64,000 bases of DNA from Pseudomonas bananamidigenes. GTDB lineage: Bacteria > Pseudomonadota > Gammaproteobacteria > Pseudomonadales > Pseudomonadaceae. The position numbers and the translations under genes are program-made. Positions 18,702 through 27,648 of this stretch are shown piece after piece. How positions within the stretch are numbered: position 1 is the first letter of the stretch; each line of letters begins with the position of its first letter. The notes beneath the pieces were generated by a model. That model did not search any database and was not told the origin of the DNA. It saw nothing but the letters and a program-made list of their open reading frames with translations. The DNA lies in NCBI RefSeq assembly GCF_001679645.1, contig NZ_LRUN01000001.1, positions 124,001 through 188,000 of the forward strand, given 5' to 3'.

Positions 18702-18723
18702 GGTCCTGTTGCGGAGAGTCTAG

Positions 18724-19281
18724 ATGCGTTACTCGCAAGATCATAAAGCCCAGACCCATCAACGCATTATCAAGGAAGCGTCAGAGCGGTTCCGCAAGGA
18801 CGGCATCGGCGCGACCGGCTTGCAACCCTTGATGAAAGCGCTGGGGCTGACCCACGGCGGCTTTTATTCGCATTTCAAATCCAAGGACGACCTCGTCGAA
18901 AAGGCCCTGCAAGCGGCCGGTGAGCAGGTCGCGGGGTTGTGCGCGGAGATCTTCGCGCAGGAGAATCCGCTGGCGCTGTTCATCGATACCTATCTGTCCG
19001 AATGGCACCAGACCAGCCCTCATGAAGGCTGCCCGCTGTTGACCATTTCTTCGGAGCTGGGGTTGCGCGGACAACCGAGCCCGACCAGCGATGCCGTGCT
19101 GAAGGCGCGTCTGGATCAGATCCGGAACACCCTCGAAGGCGAGAACGCCGCCGAGCGCAGCATCGTCATCATGGCAACACTGGCGGGTGCGCTCCTGCTC
19201 TCACGCAGCGTCGCGGATGCCGGGTTCGCCGAACAGATCCTCGACGTCACCCGCGAACACCTCAAGCGCTCCGAAGACTAA
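18724..19281 (+). CDS. TetR family transcriptional regulator
   Basis: 185-residue repressor-type protein. The N-terminal helix-turn-helix is clear (ERFRKDGIGATGLQPLMKAL then GLTHGGFYSHFKSKDDLVEKAL). The ligand-binding half is helical, with a CPLLTISSELG segment containing one cysteine. GGAGAG precedes the ATG. Its stop overlaps the stop of the broken KAS II gene by four bases, tail to tail. It may control the divergent DUF1989 gene, the neighbouring KAS/SDR genes, or both. Confidence 0.9.
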   Translation: MRYSQDHKAQTHQRIIKEASERFRKDGIGATGLQPLMKALGLTHGGFYSHFKSKDDLVEKALQAAGEQVAGLCAEIFAQENPLALFIDTYLSEWHQTSPHEGCPLLTISSELGLRGQPSPTSDAVLKARLDQIRNTLEGENAAERSIVIMATLAGALLLSRSVADAGFAEQILDVTREHLKRSED

Positions 19282-20551
19282 GCCTGCCAGCGCTTGAACA
19301 GCACGCTGGCATTGACCCCTCCGAAACCGAAGCCGTTGGACAGCGCGTATTCGATCGGCATTGACCGCGCCTGACCGTGGACGATGTCCACGCCCACGCT
19401 GGCCGGATCGGGGTTGTCCAGATTGAGGGTCGGCGGCACGGCCTGGTCGCGGATCGCCAACAGCGTGAAGATTGCTTCCAGGCCTCCCGCCGCACCCAGC
19501 AAATGCCCGGTCGCAGATTTGGTCGAGGTCACGGCGATTGAGTTTTTCGCTCCAAACACCGACTTGATTGCAGCCAGTTCACCCAGGTCACCAACCGGCG
19601 TCGAGGTCGCATGCGCATTCAGATGCTGCACCTGATCCGGCGCGATGCCGGCCTGAGCCAGCGCCAACGTCATGGCTCGCCGGGCACCGCTGCCGTCTTC
19701 CGGCCCGGCGGTCAGATGATAGGCATCGGCGCTGGTGCCGTAGCCGACCAGCTCGGCCAATGGTTGCGCACCGCGTGCCAGTGCATGCTCCAGCGACTCG
19801 ATCACCAGCAGACCGGCGCCCTCGCCCATCACGAAACCGTCACGCCCGCTGTCGAACGGCCGCGATGCGCGTTCGGGTGTATCGTTGTAGCCACTGGAGA
19901 GCGCCCGCGCCGCTGCAAATCCGGCAAGGCTGACACGGTCGATGCATGCTTCCGCCCCCCCGCACACGGCAATGTCAGCCTCGCCGGCACGAATCAGTCG
20001 AGCGGCGTCACCGATCGCCTGCACACCTGCAGCACACGCGGTGACCGGTGCACCAAGCGGCCCCTTGAGTCCGTGCTGGATCGACACATGACCCGCCGCG
20101 AGATTGACCAGAAACGATGGAATGGTGAACGGCGACAAGCGTCGCGGACCACGGCTGTCAGTTGTGCGCACGGCATCGGCAATCGCGCCGAAGCCGCCGA
20201 CACCTGAACCGATGATGGTGGCCGTGCGTTCCTGAGCTTGAGATTCCGCTGGGTGCCAGCCCGCCTGTTCAAGCGCCTGCCGTGCAGCCTCCATCGCGAA
20301 CAGAATGAAACGATCCATTTTCTTCTGTTCTTTGGGCGGCGTGGCGCGATCCGGATCGAAACCCGCTTCGGCGTCTTCTTCCACCGTCGGTACCACGCCG
20401 CCGACCCGGGTCGCAGATCGGCGATGACCGCTTCCGGCAGATTTCGCAATCCTGAACGCCCGGCCAGCAAGCGCTGCCAGACGACTTCAACATCACTGCC
20501 CAGGGGCGACACCAGGCCCATACCCGTGACAACTACTCGACGCTGATCCAT
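19278..20551 (-). pseudogene. KAS II (FabF-like) 3-oxoacyl-ACP synthase, frameshifted
   Basis: A condensing enzyme split over two frames. The 5' part (20551 to about 20414) reads MDQRRVVVTGMGLVSPLGSD through EAVIADL. The 3' part (about 20413 to 19278) continues with VGGVVPTVEEDAEAGFD and carries the whole catalytic set: Cys in TACAAGVQAIG, His in NAHATSTPVGD and His in SATGHLLGAAGG. The total span is one base short of 425 codons. One extra C in the minus-strand CTGCGACC run near 20413 would restore LPTRVGG. Either a true recent mutation or a sequencing error fits. The essential fabF normally sits with acpP, so this is a paralogue. It follows the SDR gene on the same strand by about 30 bases. 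Confidence 0.88.
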
Positions 20552-20583
20552 ATCGGGTTGACCTCTCACGACTCGAAAGTCTT

Positions 20584-21378
20584 TTACTTGTATCGGCTGG
20601 CCGCCGAGCTGTGGGACAGATTCGGCGCCATCACATGACGTGCAGCAACAAAGGCTTGCCATTCACCGGCATCGGGCAGCGAAGGAATCGTCACGAGTTC
20701 GCCCTGATCCAGACCTGACAGCGCCGCATCCACCATCTCACCCGCCTCCATGACCATCTCCGCAGGAATACCGCTGGCATCAAAACCAGAACGTTCCCAG
20801 ATTTCGGTGCGGGTTACCCCCGGCAATACCGCTTGAACCTTGACACCGGTACCTTCAAGCTCGGTATTGAGCGACTGAGTGAGGCTCAACACGTAGGCCT
20901 TGCTTGCACTGTAGGTGGCATTGAAGCGCTCGGGGAACAAGGCGACCACCGACGCGATATTGATGATCGTGCCACGCCCGGCGCTGGTAAATGCCGACGC
21001 CGCGGCGGCGGCCAGGCGGGTCAGGGTTGTGACATTCAACTGAATCAGTTGCTCCAGTACCTCGGGATCGGCATTGGCCAGCAAGCCATTGACTGCCACC
21101 CCCGCGTTGTTGACCAGCAGGCTGATACTGGAATCGCTGCGCAGGCGCTGCTCAAGCTTGAGCACTTCATCCTTCTGCGTCAGATCGGCCTTGAGCACTT
21201 CGACCTGAACACCGTGTGCTTCTCGCAGTTTGCTCGCCGCGGACTCCAGACGCTTCTGATCGCGAGCCACCAGCAACAGATCAAATCCACGTGCCGCCAA
21301 TCGCTCGGCATACACCGCACCAATGCCGGAAGAAGCACCCGTGACAAGCGCCGTACCTTGGGATTTCGGGGAATTCAT
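20584..21378 (-). CDS. Short-chain dehydrogenase/reductase
   Basis: 264-residue classical SDR oxidoreductase. It has the cofactor motif TGASSGIG (residues 14-21), the NNAG motif, the catalytic Ser in NIASVVA and YSASK. The Arg in LLVARDQKRL after the second strand favours NADP. CCAGGAGTATC lies before the ATG. It is probably co-transcribed with the broken KAS II gene, which hints at a fatty-acyl or polyketide-like substrate, but this is inference. Confidence 0.9.
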   Translation of the reverse strand: MNSPKSQGTALVTGASSGIGAVYAERLAARGFDLLLVARDQKRLESAASKLREAHGVQVEVLKADLTQKDEVLKLEQRLRSDSSISLLVNNAGVAVNGLLANADPEVLEQLIQLNVTTLTRLAAAAASAFTSAGRGTIINIASVVALFPERFNATYSASKAYVLSLTQSLNTELEGTGVKVQAVLPGVTRTEIWERSGFDASGIPAEMVMEAGEMVDAALSGLDQGELVTIPSLPDAGEWQAFVAARHVMAPNLSHSSAASRYK

Positions 21379-21449
21379 GACGATACTCCTGGAGTGCTTG
21401 AGAAATGAGCGACCGCTGAAAGCAGATGGCTTCAGTGGTGACTGAAATT

Positions 21450-21463
21450 ATTATAGGCATAAT
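21450..21463 (-). promoter_or_regulatory. Possible -10 box and dyad upstream of the SDR gene
   Basis: On the minus strand a perfect TATAAT (21455-21450) lies about 70 bases upstream of the SDR start, inside a perfect dyad ATTAT-AGGC-ATAAT. The overlap of a dyad with a -10 box suggests a repressor site. No good -35 was seen. Confidence 0.35.
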
Positions 21464-21546
21464 CTAGAAGCAATATGATAGCCGTAATTTTCCATTATCG
21501 ACGGAAAGGGTGTCGTGCTTCTGCGAGGTACCAGGAACCGGGAAGC

Positions 21547-21573
21547 AAAAAGGGCCGGTCAATGACCGGCCCC
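21547..21573 (-). terminator. Terminator of the comEA-like gene
   Basis: GGGCCGGTCA at 21552-21561 and TGACCGGCCC at 21563-21572 form a near-perfect stem with a minimal loop. On the minus strand it is followed by a run of T. It lies just downstream of the ComEA-like stop codon. Confidence 0.85.
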
Positions 21574-21592
21574 TTGGCGTTGAACAATCAGC

Positions 21593-21928
21593 TTAGTTCA
21601 CTTCCAGCTTGTCGCGATTACGATCCAGGATCGCCTTGCCGATCCCCTTCACTTCCAGCAATTCATCCACCGACGCAAACGGCCCATTTGTTTCACGATA
21701 AGCAACAATTGCCTTCGCCTTGGCCTCGCCCACGCCTGCCAGTTCCTTTTGCAGAGTGGCCGCGTCGGCACTGTTCAGATCAACTTTCTGATTTTCAGAA
21801 GCGGCTGAAGCGTCCATCACCACAGGCGCCTTGTTCGCTTCGGAAGACGCCAGGGGCGCAGCAACAGCGGCAATCGAGGCGCTGGTCAGCAAGGCAAAAA
21901 TCAGGGAATAGAAATATCCGGTACGCAT
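21593..21928 (-). CDS. ComEA-like helix-hairpin-helix protein
   Basis: 111-residue exported protein: a signal peptide (MRTGYFYSLIFALLTSASIAA) with cleavage near AVAAPLA, then a helix-hairpin-helix pair typical of ComEA (VDLNSADAATLQKELAGVGE and DELLEVKGIGKAILDRNRDK). It should bind DNA in the periplasm. The start at 21928 follows GGAGCG; an upstream extension to 22009 is unlikely. In P. aeruginosa a comparable gene lies beside wbpM, as here. Confidence 0.88.
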   Translation of the reverse strand: MRTGYFYSLIFALLTSASIAAVAAPLASSEANKAPVVMDASAASENQKVDLNSADAATLQKELAGVGEAKAKAIVAYRETNGPFASVDELLEVKGIGKAILDRNRDKLEVN

Positions 21929-22038
21929 AAGTGACGCTCCATCATCAATTGGGAAAGCAGCTTTTCCGAAGCTGCTCTCCAAAATTAGGCGATGATGGGA
22001 GCCTGTCAAAAACGTGTCCGTTACAGGATGTGAAACAA

Positions 22039-24033
22039 TCAGGGTTCAAGACGGCGCTGCTGATGAATCCAGTCGACGATCTCACCGTCGGGGGTATAAC
22101 CGCTGACGGTTTCACGCAGAAGCTGACGGACCCGAGAGTAATCGTCCGCGTCGACAGCCGCGAGCAGTTCTCTCAACCGGGATTTAAGAACTTCCCACGG
22201 CAAGTGATCCTCGTTGGCGGTCATGATCATCGGATGCGGCGTCGCGGCAACGTTGTCGCCAATCAGCAGCTCCTCATAGAGCTTCTCACCGGGACGCAAC
22301 CCCGTGAACTCGATAGAAATATCGCCCTGTGGATTGCGTTCGGAACGAATGCTCAAACCGGACAGATGAATCATTTTCTCGGCCAGTTCCACGATTCTCA
22401 CCGGCTCACCCATATCCAGCACGAACACATCGCCGCCCTGCCCCATGGAGCCCGCCTGAATTACGAGCTGGGCGGCTTCCGGGATCGTCATGAAGTAGCG
22501 GGTGATTTTCGGATGGGTGACCGTCAGCGGACCGCCGGACTTGATCTGACTGTGAAACAGCGGGATTACGGAACCGGATGAGCCCAGTACGTTGCCGAAA
22601 CGGACCATGGTGAAACGGGTCTTGTTGACGCGGGAAACATTGGCCTTGTCGCCGAACAACACCGGCGCGACTTCACGACTCAAAGCCTGAAGCGTGAGCT
22701 CCGCAAGGCGTTTGGTGCTGCCCATGACATTGGTCGGACGGACAGCCTTGTCAGTCGAGATCAGCACAAAATTCGAAACGCCCGACTGCAGCGCCGCTTG
22801 CGCCGTGTTGAGCGTGCCGATCACGTTATTCAACACGCCTTCGGCGATGTTGTGCTCGACCATCGGCACATGCTTGTAGGCCGCCGCATGATAAACGGTG
22901 TCGACCTTCCACGTTTTCATCACATCCAGCAGCTTGTCCTGATGGCGGATCGAGCCGAGAATCGGCAGCAAACGAACAGGGGTCGACTCGCGACTGCCAC
23001 GTTGTTCGAGCTCAGACAGAATGCTGTAGAGATTGAACTCGCTATGATCGAACAGCAGAAGGGTCGTCGGCCGCAACGAAAATATCTGCCTGCACAGTTC
23101 TGAACCGATGGATCCTCCCGCGCCGGTGACCATCACCGTCTTGCCCTTGATGCAGCGCTCGAGCAGATCCGGCTGGGCCGGCACTGCGTCACGCCCCAGC
23201 AGGTCGGCAATATCGACCTCTTGAATGTCCTCGACTTTTACCCGACCACTGGCCAGGTCAGTAAAGTTGGGAACGCTGCGAACGTGCAGCGGGAAACCTT
23301 CCAGGAGGTTGAGAATTTCCCTACGGCGGGCACGTGTCGAGGAAGGCAGCGCAAGCAGAATTTCCTGGGCCCCGGTGACGTCGATCATCTGCTGGATATG
23401 CTTGGGCTTATAGACCTGCAGGCCGGAAATGGAACGGTCAGAGATACCCGGATCATCGTCGATGAATGCCACGGGGCGCAGTACACGGCCCATGCGAAGT
23501 GCCGCGACCAACTGATTGCCCGCCACGCCGGCACCGTATACCGCCACCTTGGTCAGCCCGTCGTCACGGCTGGTGAACGGCACGTGCTGGGCTGCGGTAA
23601 ACCAGTCACCCATGAAATACTGGCGCATGCACAGGCGCAGACCGCCGATAATGACAAGGCTGAGCCACCAATAGTTGAAAATGATGGAGCGGGGAACCAC
23701 GGCCTCGTGGTTGCTGTACCAATAAACCACCAGCGCCAGGATCAGCGATGAAAGACTGACGGCCTTGACGATCGCGATCAGCGCATCGTTACCGAAGTAA
23801 CGCATGACTGCACGGTACATTCCGAAACGGATGAAAAGCGGGATTGCAACGATCGGGGCACTGACGAACAACCAGAAATGTACTTTAAGCGGGTTGTACA
23901 TATCGTCGATGCCGAGCCGGACGATGAACGCAAGCCAAAGAGAACCCCAGACCAGAAACACATCTGTGGCAACTTGAATCAGTCGTTTTTGCCTGCGTGG
24001 CAAACCTAACAAAAAGGCGCGTAATTTATCCAT
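22039..24033 (-). CDS. wbpM: WbpM-like nucleotide-sugar 4,6-dehydratase
   Basis: 664-residue membrane-anchored enzyme of the WbpM/CapD/FlaA1 group. Four or five membrane helices occupy the first 150 residues, a CoA-binding-like domain follows (GAGVAGNQLVAALRMGR), then an SDR dehydratase domain with TGAGGSIGSELCRQ and STDKAVRPTNVMGSTKRLAE, the modified catalytic triad of this family. It converts UDP-GlcNAc to a 4-keto-6-deoxy intermediate for FucNAc or QuiNAc-type sugars. The ATG at 24033 follows GAGGTTT. It marks the left end of the O-antigen locus. Confidence 0.94.
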   Translation of the reverse strand: MDKLRAFLLGLPRRQKRLIQVATDVFLVWGSLWLAFIVRLGIDDMYNPLKVHFWLFVSAPIVAIPLFIRFGMYRAVMRYFGNDALIAIVKAVSLSSLILALVVYWYSNHEAVVPRSIIFNYWWLSLVIIGGLRLCMRQYFMGDWFTAAQHVPFTSRDDGLTKVAVYGAGVAGNQLVAALRMGRVLRPVAFIDDDPGISDRSISGLQVYKPKHIQQMIDVTGAQEILLALPSSTRARRREILNLLEGFPLHVRSVPNFTDLASGRVKVEDIQEVDIADLLGRDAVPAQPDLLERCIKGKTVMVTGAGGSIGSELCRQIFSLRPTTLLLFDHSEFNLYSILSELEQRGSRESTPVRLLPILGSIRHQDKLLDVMKTWKVDTVYHAAAYKHVPMVEHNIAEGVLNNVIGTLNTAQAALQSGVSNFVLISTDKAVRPTNVMGSTKRLAELTLQALSREVAPVLFGDKANVSRVNKTRFTMVRFGNVLGSSGSVIPLFHSQIKSGGPLTVTHPKITRYFMTIPEAAQLVIQAGSMGQGGDVFVLDMGEPVRIVELAEKMIHLSGLSIRSERNPQGDISIEFTGLRPGEKLYEELLIGDNVAATPHPMIMTANEDHLPWEVLKSRLRELLAAVDADDYSRVRQLLRETVSGYTPDGEIVDWIHQQRRLEP

Positions 24034-24113
24034 AAACCTCAACCGATCAGGCACATTGGCCCACTTAATCCGCCTTCATTGTACGTAATAATTAGAGGCC
24101 AGACGGATTTTGT

Positions 24114-25160
24114 CTAACGATCATTGCCCCGCACAGTTTTGACTTCAGACTCACCCGCATGAAACTTTACCGCCAGAACCAGCAATGGCACATAGGCAAT
24201 TATCAGGCTTGCCGCTCCATCCAGCCCCGCCACTACTACGGCGATGGCAACCGGCAGTAGCCACAGCACATTGATCAACGCCACGGCAATGGTCACCGGC
24301 AAATGCCTTCCATAAACCCGCGAGGCGTACTGGTAGGCATGGCTTCGATGAGCTTCGTAGACCTTCTCGCCTCGCAGCAAACGCCTGAGCAACGTAAACG
24401 TCGCATCGACGATAAACACGCCCGGCAGGATCAGCCATGCCCACAAGAGATCCGGGCTGAGCGATGCCGCCTGTAGTGCAAAGACCCCCAAAATAATTCC
24501 CAGAAATCCGCTTCCGGCATCACCCATAAAAATTTTTGCCGGTGGAAAATTCCAGACCAGAAACCCCAGGACCGCCATTGCCAACAGCAATGGCGCCCAG
24601 ACAAAGCCCTCATGACCGGTGATCCAATAGAGAAGGCAGGCTGAGCCACAGACAGTGATTGCCTCGACGCTGGCCAAGCCGTCGATTCCGTCCATGAAAT
24701 TGTAAAGGTTCAACATCCATACCAGATAAAAAAGTGCGAAGACATTGCCAACCCAGCCTGGATTCAGGGTCATACCAAACACTTCCACCGGTGCCAGTCC
24801 GCCGGTCCACCACAACACCCAGGCCGCCGCAGCAAAATGGCCGAGCAGACGCCAGCGAGCCGCAATATGGCCATGATCATCCATGAATCCAATCACAGCC
24901 ACCAAGCCGCCCGCACCGGCAGCGCCCAGAAAAAAGCCGGAATCGATCAACCCTGCTGACCACATTGCCACCAGGCCAGACAAAAAGGTCACGACGATCG
25001 ATACCCCTCCGCCACGCGGAGTGGGAACAGTGTGAGAGCTGCGATCATTCGGCACGTCGAGCATGCTGCGGGCCAACGCATATCGGCGAAGGCCGGCAGT
25101 CAATGCAAATGAAAGGCCGCAGATAGCAGGTATGAGCCACCAGAAAGTCATCGAGTACAT
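24114..25160 (-). CDS. wbpL: WbpL-like undecaprenyl-phosphate sugar-1-phosphate transferase
   Basis: About 348 residues with 10-11 membrane helices. It belongs to the MraY/WecA family that loads the first sugar onto undecaprenyl phosphate. Motifs visible are DVPNDRSSHTVPTPRGGG, GFMDDHGH, NLYNFMDGIDGLA, FMGDAGSGFLG and a His motif (EAHRSHAYQYA). In P. aeruginosa WbpL starts both polysaccharides. The start is uncertain: GGAG lies too close to the ATG at 25160, so the ATG at 25151 is possible. It precedes wbpM by 80 bases. Confidence 0.93.
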   Translation of the reverse strand: MYSMTFWWLIPAICGLSFALTAGLRRYALARSMLDVPNDRSSHTVPTPRGGGVSIVVTFLSGLVAMWSAGLIDSGFFLGAAGAGGLVAVIGFMDDHGHIAARWRLLGHFAAAAWVLWWTGGLAPVEVFGMTLNPGWVGNVFALFYLVWMLNLYNFMDGIDGLASVEAITVCGSACLLYWITGHEGFVWAPLLLAMAVLGFLVWNFPPAKIFMGDAGSGFLGIILGVFALQAASLSPDLLWAWLILPGVFIVDATFTLLRRLLRGEKVYEAHRSHAYQYASRVYGRHLPVTIAVALINVLWLLPVAIAVVVAGLDGAASLIIAYVPLLVLAVKFHAGESEVKTVRGNDR

Positions 25161-25471
25161 CACTCCAAAAGGTAAAACGTGTCACACGTGATGCCCCACG
25201 CTCTCTTTGATGAAACAAGTGAGCAGGCAAATGAGGGGAGACGGCGGCAGGCCGCGCCCGGTGCACCAAAACGGCTTAGGATACACGACGGATTGTCCCT
25301 CGGATGGCTGCCAGCAATCGTCGTGAGTAGCGGACGGGTTGTTTTTGCAGGTTTTCGTGCAGAAGGCCACGAACGAAAAGGATGACGCGAGCTACCTTGC
25401 AGATTAAGATTACGGGCTTTTTTTCGAAATGATGGGCGACAGCCGACGGCTGACGTCTCGAGGGACTTTAA
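25161..25471. other. Intergenic region, divergent between wbpL and plus-strand cluster
   Basis: About 310 bases between divergent genes. It should hold two promoters. I saw no JUMPstart/ops element, no repeat and no convincing small gene; a 68-codon open frame at 25179-25385 lacks a ribosome site and protein-like composition. Confidence 0.5.
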
Positions 25472-26491
25472 ATGGTATTTTTTCCAGTATTTCTTTCGGT
25501 TGTCTTCGTAGTGCGCAACCAATCTAACCATATTGGAAGTATCCTGGCAGACGCAGTTGAACGGATGTCCACGCTCGTTAGCGACTATGAACTTATTGTT
25601 GTCGATAATGCTTCGGATGACGATAGTATATCGATACTAAAAAACCTGACTGGCGAAAACGGCCTGCCTAACTTGCAAGTCTATGCACTGACCAAAGAGG
25701 TCGATGCCGATACCGCATCGTGGGCTGGCCTGGAAAATGCCTTGGGCGATTTCGTCGCGGTGATTGATCCGCTCGTTGATGACATCGCTTTCTTGCCTGA
25801 AATGCTCGACAAGGCCGTCAGCGGTGCAGATGTGGTTTTTGCCAAGAACAAACAGAAACCCGCACAAAGTCTCGCTTATGAAGTCGCCTATTCGGTCTTC
25901 AACAAAGTCTACAAATCGTTCAACGGCATACATCTTGCCACCGAGGCGCCGCAATATCGGGTGCTCAGCAAACGCGTCATCAATTTCATCCTGCAACACC
26001 CTCAACCATCCGTAACCTATCGCCACCTCCCGGCGACAGGCGGTTTTGCCCGTGCCAATCTGAACTACAGTTCCAGCCCCCGGGTTACACAGAAAAAACG
26101 ACTGCGCGAAAGTATTGATCGAGGCATGCTCCTGTTGGTGTCGACCACTCGGGCGCCGATGCGGCTGGTTACTTCCCTTTCGCTGTTTGGAGCAGTCGCG
26201 AATCTCATCTACAGCTTCTATGTGGTCGCCAGCGGCTTTCTCAAAACAGATATTGCACCGGGCTGGATCAGTCTCTCCTTACAACAATCCGGTATGTTTT
26301 TCCTGATTTCGCTGGTGCTCCTGGTACTGGGTGAATACATCCTGCACATGACCAGCCTGACCAATGAAGGGCCGCTCTATCATATTGCCCAGGAGTTCAC
26401 CAGCGCGCGCATAACCCGCCGGCAAAAGCTGAATATCGAAGAAGTCGCATCGCCTGAAACGCCACAAACCTCTTCAGGCAGAGTGGCCTGA
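25472..26491 (+). CDS. GT2 glycosyltransferase with C-terminal membrane helices
   Basis: 339-residue protein. The N-terminal GT-A fold starts with VVFVVRNQSNHIGSILADAV and the nucleotide-sugar site VVDNASDDDS. Two membrane helices near the C-terminus (LVTSLSLFGAVANLIYSFYV and a second at about 268-287) give the layout of GtrB/DPM1-type enzymes, which load a sugar onto polyprenyl phosphate. The canonical second DXD is less clear (VIDPLVDD). It is the first gene of a seven-gene plus-strand cluster, and its stop overlaps the next ATG by one base. Confidence 0.82.
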   Translation: MVFFPVFLSVVFVVRNQSNHIGSILADAVERMSTLVSDYELIVVDNASDDDSISILKNLTGENGLPNLQVYALTKEVDADTASWAGLENALGDFVAVIDPLVDDIAFLPEMLDKAVSGADVVFAKNKQKPAQSLAYEVAYSVFNKVYKSFNGIHLATEAPQYRVLSKRVINFILQHPQPSVTYRHLPATGGFARANLNYSSSPRVTQKKRLRESIDRGMLLLVSTTRAPMRLVTSLSLFGAVANLIYSFYVVASGFLKTDIAPGWISLSLQQSGMFFLISLVLLVLGEYILHMTSLTNEGPLYHIAQEFTSARITRRQKLNIEEVASPETPQTSSGRVA

Positions 26492-27648
26492 TGTCGACGA
26501 CCAACATGCAGGATGCGGTCGTTATCGGAGGGGGATTCTACGGCGCAGCAATCGCGGTTTACCTTGCCAGACAACGCGGCATGAAACAGGTCACGCTTAT
26601 CGAGCGCGAATCTTCGCTGTTGAGCCGGGCTTCTTATAACAATCAGGCTCGCGTACACAACGGCTACCACTACCCCCGCAGTTTCACCACGGCATACCGC
26701 AGCCGGATCAACCTTCCGAAATTCGTTCATGACTGGCCTGAAGCCGTAAAACAGGACTTCACCAAACTGTATGCGATCGCGCGACGCAATTCGAAGGTTA
26801 CTGCCAACCAGTTCGAACGCTTCTACAGGGAAATTGGAGCAAAAATCGAACTAGCCAGCCCTGCACTTCGATCTCTGTTTGAGCCTCGGCTGATCGAAGA
26901 GGTTTTTCTGGTTGAAGAGTACGCATTCGACTCGACCCAACTTGCCAGATGGGCGTTACGTGAACTGCACGAGAACGGTGTCAGCATTCGCCTGAATACC
27001 CAGGCCGTAGCTATTGCCAACAGCCCGAATCAGTCGCTGAACATTACACTGGCCCCCGAAGGCAAAGATCGGGAACAGATCAGCGCTCGATACGTCTTCA
27101 ACTGCACCTACAGTGGCCTGAACCAGTTTGGCGGCGACTTTCCCGGCACTCGCACTGCGTTGAAACAGGAAATCACCGAAATGGCGCTCATGCGAATGCC
27201 GCCAGCACTCAGCGATCTGGGTATCACCGTAATGGATGGACCGTTCTTTTCCGTTATGCCCTTTCCAGCTCGCGGCCTGCATACGGTTTCGCATGTTCGC
27301 TACACGCCCCACCTGCACTGGGCCGACGACCCCAATACAAATCCCTATCAAAAGCTGGACGGCTATCAAAGGGATACCCGGGTCGATCGTATGATCCGCG
27401 ATATTGGGCGCTACTTGCCTTCAGTACTGGGCTCCGAATACGTCGACTCACTCTTCGAGGTCAAAACCATCCTCAGCAAAAATGAAGGTGACGATGGCCG
27501 ACCTATTTTGTTCGAGAAACACGATACCCTTCCGGGCTGTTATTCCATCCTGGGTGGCAAGATCGACAATATTTATGACGTGCTGGAAAAGCTCGAGACT
27601 GAAAACCTGTCCGGCGCGCAAACCACTTCTTCCGAGCAAGCACAATGA
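26491..27648 (+). CDS. FAD-dependent oxidoreductase (DAO-like) in glycan cluster
   Basis: 385-residue flavoprotein with an N-terminal Rossmann motif VIGGGFYGAAIAVYLAR (residues 11-27) and the acidic ribose-binding end LIERE. NNQARVHNGYHYPRS resembles the FAD-contact region of the DAO family. A C-terminal GGKIDNIYDV segment may close the flavin site. Embedding between two glycosyltransferases with one- and four-base overlaps implies a role in making or modifying a sugar donor; the substrate is unknown. No signal peptide is seen, so it is probably cytosolic. Confidence 0.8.
   Translation: MSTTNMQDAVVIGGGFYGAAIAVYLARQRGMKQVTLIERESSLLSRASYNNQARVHNGYHYPRSFTTAYRSRINLPKFVHDWPEAVKQDFTKLYAIARRNSKVTANQFERFYREIGAKIELASPALRSLFEPRLIEEVFLVEEYAFDSTQLARWALRELHENGVSIRLNTQAVAIANSPNQSLNITLAPEGKDREQISARYVFNCTYSGLNQFGGDFPGTRTALKQEITEMALMRMPPALSDLGITVMDGPFFSVMPFPARGLHTVSHVRYTPHLHWADDPNTNPYQKLDGYQRDTRVDRMIRDIGRYLPSVLGSEYVDSLFEVKTILSKNEGDDGRPILFEKHDTLPGCYSILGGKIDNIYDVLEKLETENLSGAQTTSSEQAQ

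Noticed and set aside
19994..20662. Separate 222-codon gene overlapping the KAS II gene
   Set aside because: Only its first part after MDQRRVVV is homologous to KAS II. After the frameshift the sequence is not protein-like, so both pieces are treated as one broken gene.
25179..25385. 68-codon open frame between wbpL and the plus-strand cluster
   Set aside because: No ribosome site, poor composition and no recognisable similarity.
25161..25471. JUMPstart/ops element of an O-antigen promoter
   Set aside because: No GGCGGTAG core was found in this region in either orientation by eye.
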